Assembly: GCA_030152125.1 (NCBI GenBank)
Contig: JASLIR010000077.1
Coordinates: 1 to 7,505 of the forward strand
Direction: 5' to 3'
DNA from: Alkanindiges sp.
Lineage (GTDB): Bacteria > Pseudomonadota > Gammaproteobacteria > Pseudomonadales > Moraxellaceae
DNA: 7,505 nt
The notes beneath the pieces are model-generated. The model was not told the DNA's origin. It was given only the letters and a program-made list of their open reading frames with translations, and did not search any database. The position numbers were made by a program, and so were the translations under genes. Of the stretch, positions 6,312-7,505 are shown in pieces; within the stretch, counting starts at the first letter, position 1; each line of letters begins with the position of its first letter.

Positions 6312-6410
6312 GTTGTGGCTAAAATTTTCTCAAACGTCGTTGTGAAATTTGCCAAGGGCTCGCCATTGGCTGCATTTCACGCCTTGTTTGAATCAATTTT
6401 AGCTGACAAC
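6312..6410. repeat. Long imperfect hairpin, right half of the MITE-like element
   Basis: Outer arms at 6312-6335 and 6386-6410 pair imperfectly, with cores GTTGT/ACAAC, GCTAAAATT/AATTTTAGC and CAAAC/GTTTG. The inner arms GTGAAAT (6342-6348) and ATTTCAC (6374-6380) continue the stem, with GCCAA (6351-6355) pairing TTGGC (6366-6370) around a short GC-rich loop. Confidence 0.6.
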
Positions 6411-6415
6411 GCAGT

Positions 6416-6442
6416 CCGCATATGAAGTGTCAACAGCCCCTA
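6416..6442 (-). repeat. Right terminal inverted repeat of the MITE-like element
   Basis: Ends TGTCAACAGCCCCTA, the exact reverse complement of the first 15 bases of the left repeat. The match extends inward to 27 bp with three mismatches. It includes the second copy of the presumed TA target duplication (6441-6442). Confidence 0.85.
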
Positions 6443-6507
6443 AGCATTTAGGCGCATAATAAAGCTGTTCCTTCCGGCATGGTTGCAACGGGAAAAGGAG
6501 ATGTATG

Positions 6508-6681
6508 ATGGGCAGGAATTTTTTTCTGGGTGGTATCGCTATCGGTTTGTTGGTGATATTGCTAACCGGCTGTAATGATACCAAATCGCCAGTGCAGACT
6601 GATCCGGCCAGTCAGCAGCAGTCCACAGCGCTAAGCGTGGATAGCCCACAGGCCGCGCCATTAAACCAGCAAGCCAGATAA
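6508..6681 (+). CDS. Small lipoprotein of unknown function (57 aa)
   Basis: Short envelope lipoprotein: a hydrophobic signal peptide (FFLGGIAIGLLVILL) ends in a good lipobox, L-T-G-C (Cys22 from this start), leaving a mature peptide of only 36 residues rich in Gln, Ser, Pro, Ala and Asp. No domain is recognisable. Asn follows the Cys, so outer-membrane sorting is plausible. The AAAAGGAG ribosome site at 6493-6500 is strong. The ATG at 6508 is preferred (7 nt from AGGAG), and an adjacent in-frame ATG at 6505 would add one Met. The mature tail resembles the low-complexity linkers that follow the lipobox in the upstream RsiV-like copies, so it may be a truncated or degenerate fifth copy. It may equally be an independent small lipoprotein. 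It lies between the MITE-like element and the TatD-family gene, same strand. Confidence 0.7.
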   Translation: MGRNFFLGGIAIGLLVILLTGCNDTKSPVQTDPASQQQSTALSVDSPQAAPLNQQAR

Positions 6682-6709
6682 GGCGAGCAGGGTAAATACA
6701 ACGCAGGGT

Positions 6710-6728
6710 GCTGGGCTGATAGCCCAGC
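6710..6728 (+). other. Strong GC-rich hairpin between the small lipoprotein and TatD-family genes
   Basis: GCTGGGCT and AGCCCAGC form a perfect 8-bp stem around a 3-nt GAT loop, 28 nt after the lipoprotein stop. The bases that follow (CAGACATCTG, then TTGTTGAC) contain a second small stem but no T-run, so this is not a textbook intrinsic terminator. It could be a weak terminator, an mRNA stability stem or a cis-regulatory hairpin ahead of the hydrolase gene. Confidence 0.45.
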
Positions 6729-6759
6729 CAGACATCTGTTGTTGACTGAAAGGACAGGC

Positions 6760-7505
6760 ATGCATCCACTGGCATTAATTGACACCCATACCCATTTTGA
6801 TGTGCCGGAGTTTGATGCTGACCGTTTAATGCTGGCACAACAGGCGCATGCCAATGGGGTAGAGGCACTGTTGCTGATTGGCTTTGTCGCTTCTCGTTTT
6901 GACGCGCTGATTACCACGCAGCAGCAAATTAACAGCAGCCCGCAGCCACATCCACAGGCCCTGCTGGCACCCGGCCTGCATCCCTTTTATATACAGCAGC
7001 ACACGCAGGCGCATTTGCTGCAACTGGAACATATTCTAAAAACACAGCACGTGGTGGCGGTGGCAGAAATCGGGCTGGATACTTTTACGCCAGAAATGAA
7101 GCAGCCGGAGGTATTTGCCAAACAGCAGGCCTTTTTTGCTGCCCAACTGGAGCTGGCCAAGCAATTTCAGTTACCGGTGTTACTGCATATCCGCCGCAGC
7201 CATGCCGAAGCGCTGGCCATGCTAAAGCAGCACAAGTTTCCTTATGGCGGTATTGCGCATTCCTTTGGTGGTGGGGTGGAAGAAGCCAAAGCCTTTACCA
7301 GACTGGGTTTTAAACTGGGTATTACCGGGCAGATAACCAACCCGAATGCTAAACGCCTGCATCAAGTAGTACAGACGATGGGGGCGGAACATCTGGTGCT
7401 GGAAACCGATTGCCCGGACATGACGCCATTGTGCTGCCAGATAGCAGGCCAGCAGCGCACCCGCAACACCCCGGCTAATTTGCCTTATGTGCTGGATGGC
7501 CTGTA
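6760..7505 (+). CDS. yjjV: TatD-family metal-dependent hydrolase, YjjV-like (3' end cut by window)
   Basis: Cytosolic metal-dependent hydrolase of the amidohydrolase superfamily (TatD family; several members are DNases, and the substrate of YjjV-type members is not settled). The 248 visible residues are nearly full length, since YjjV-type proteins are about 260. Metal-site residues are all present: H10-x-H12 in DTHTHFD, Glu103 in AEIGLD, His143 in LLHIRRSH, His167 in IAHSF and Asp217 in ETDCPDMTP. The GLHPFYIQQH stretch and the ETD-x-PDM motif point to the YjjV subgroup rather than TatD itself or YcfH. The ATG at 6760 has AAAGGA (6749-6754) 5 nt upstream. The frame stays open to the window edge; no stop is seen. 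A CC doublet after TPL (Cys225, Cys226) is an unusual detail. Family call is firm; the gene symbol marks subgroup likeness. Confidence 0.92.
   Translation, partial: MHPLALIDTHTHFDVPEFDADRLMLAQQAHANGVEALLLIGFVASRFDALITTQQQINSSPQPHPQALLAPGLHPFYIQQHTQAHLLQLEHILKTQHVVAVAEIGLDTFTPEMKQPEVFAKQQAFFAAQLELAKQFQLPVLLHIRRSHAEALAMLKQHKFPYGGIAHSFGGGVEEAKAFTRLGFKLGITGQITNPNAKRLHQVVQTMGAEHLVLETDCPDMTPLCCQIAGQQRTRNTPANLPYVLDGL

Larger units (their letters stand above)
6130..6442. mobile_element. MITE-like non-autonomous element (309 bp body, TA target duplication)
   Basis: The body 6132-6440 starts GGGGCTGTTGACA and ends with its exact reverse complement, and each end is flanked by TA (6130-6131 and 6441-6442). 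With the flanking TA the perfect inverted match is 15 bp. It continues imperfectly to 27 bp with 24 matches. The inside has no transposase and is almost entirely foldable into hairpins. A TA duplication is typical of IS630/Tc1-mariner-like transposases and of some IS5 subgroups, so a related autonomous element elsewhere in the genome probably moved it. It sits exactly after the stop codon of array copy 4 and interrupts no gene. A 39-codon ORF inside (6226-6345) has a purine-rich AAAGGAG only 2 nt from its ATG and is most likely a by-product of the structure. I do not recognise a named family. Confidence 0.8.

Noticed and set aside
6226..6345. 39-codon ORF inside the MITE-like element preceded by AAAGGAG
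   Set aside because: The Shine-Dalgarno is only 2 nt from the ATG and is part of the hairpin arm; the peptide follows the inverted-repeat structure and has no recognisable character.

Overview
The window looks like chromosomal DNA of a Gram-negative proteobacterium. Base composition is moderate, about half G+C by eye, and three or four genes encode lipoproteins with classical lipoboxes. The gene content (an AraC-family regulator with the Arabinose_bd N-terminal domain, a Yip1-domain membrane protein, a zinc-ribbon TM2 protein, RsiV-like DUF3298 lipoproteins and a YjjV-type TatD hydrolase) fits a beta- or gammaproteobacterium. A Neisseriales-like betaproteobacterium is my guess, but nothing here fixes the genus.

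Layout. Positions 27-1852 hold three plus-strand genes: the AraC-family regulator, the Yip1-domain membrane protein 19 nt later, and a 53-codon ORF with a strong Shine-Dalgarno and a hydrophobic N-terminus. The minus-strand TM2 gene (1854-2174) meets this last ORF tail to tail with one base between the stops. A 240-bp non-coding stretch (2175-2414) follows and must hold promoters for the TM2 gene and for the plus-strand array.

The centre of the window (2415-6129) is a tandem array of four diverged paralogues of one exported family. Each has an export signal, a variable Pro/Ala/Gln-rich linker, a close Cys pair, a W-x-N motif, a Y-V-L-D core and a C-terminal V/I-P-Y/F...L-x-G-I-(I/V) signature. 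This layout is that of DUF4163/DUF3298 (RsiV-like) proteins, whose best known member binds lysozyme. Copies 1-3 are predicted lipoproteins; copy 4 has a hydrophobic N-terminus but no lipobox cysteine. The copies fall into two alternating types: 1 and 3 keep a canonical G-x-A-H-G motif and a Y-E...G-M-P-E segment, while 2 and 4 have Gln at the His position and have lost the second segment.

Directly after the stop of copy 4 lies a non-coding element of about 309 bp (6132-6440). It has 27-bp imperfect terminal inverted repeats, is flanked by TA, and is almost entirely foldable into hairpins, so it is a MITE-like non-autonomous transposable element. It separates the array from a short lipoprotein gene (6508-6681). 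A strong hairpin and then a YjjV-type TatD-family metal-dependent hydrolase follow; the hydrolase runs off the right edge.

How the genes may work together: the array plausibly produces a set of cell-envelope proteins with related but diversified binding surfaces. With no sigma factor in the window, and no cytoplasmic domain in the lipoproteins, a role as envelope-exposed ligand binders (possibly lysozyme binding or inhibition) fits better than an anti-sigma role. That functional reading is inference. The regulator/Yip1 pair and the TatD gene show no clear functional tie to the array.
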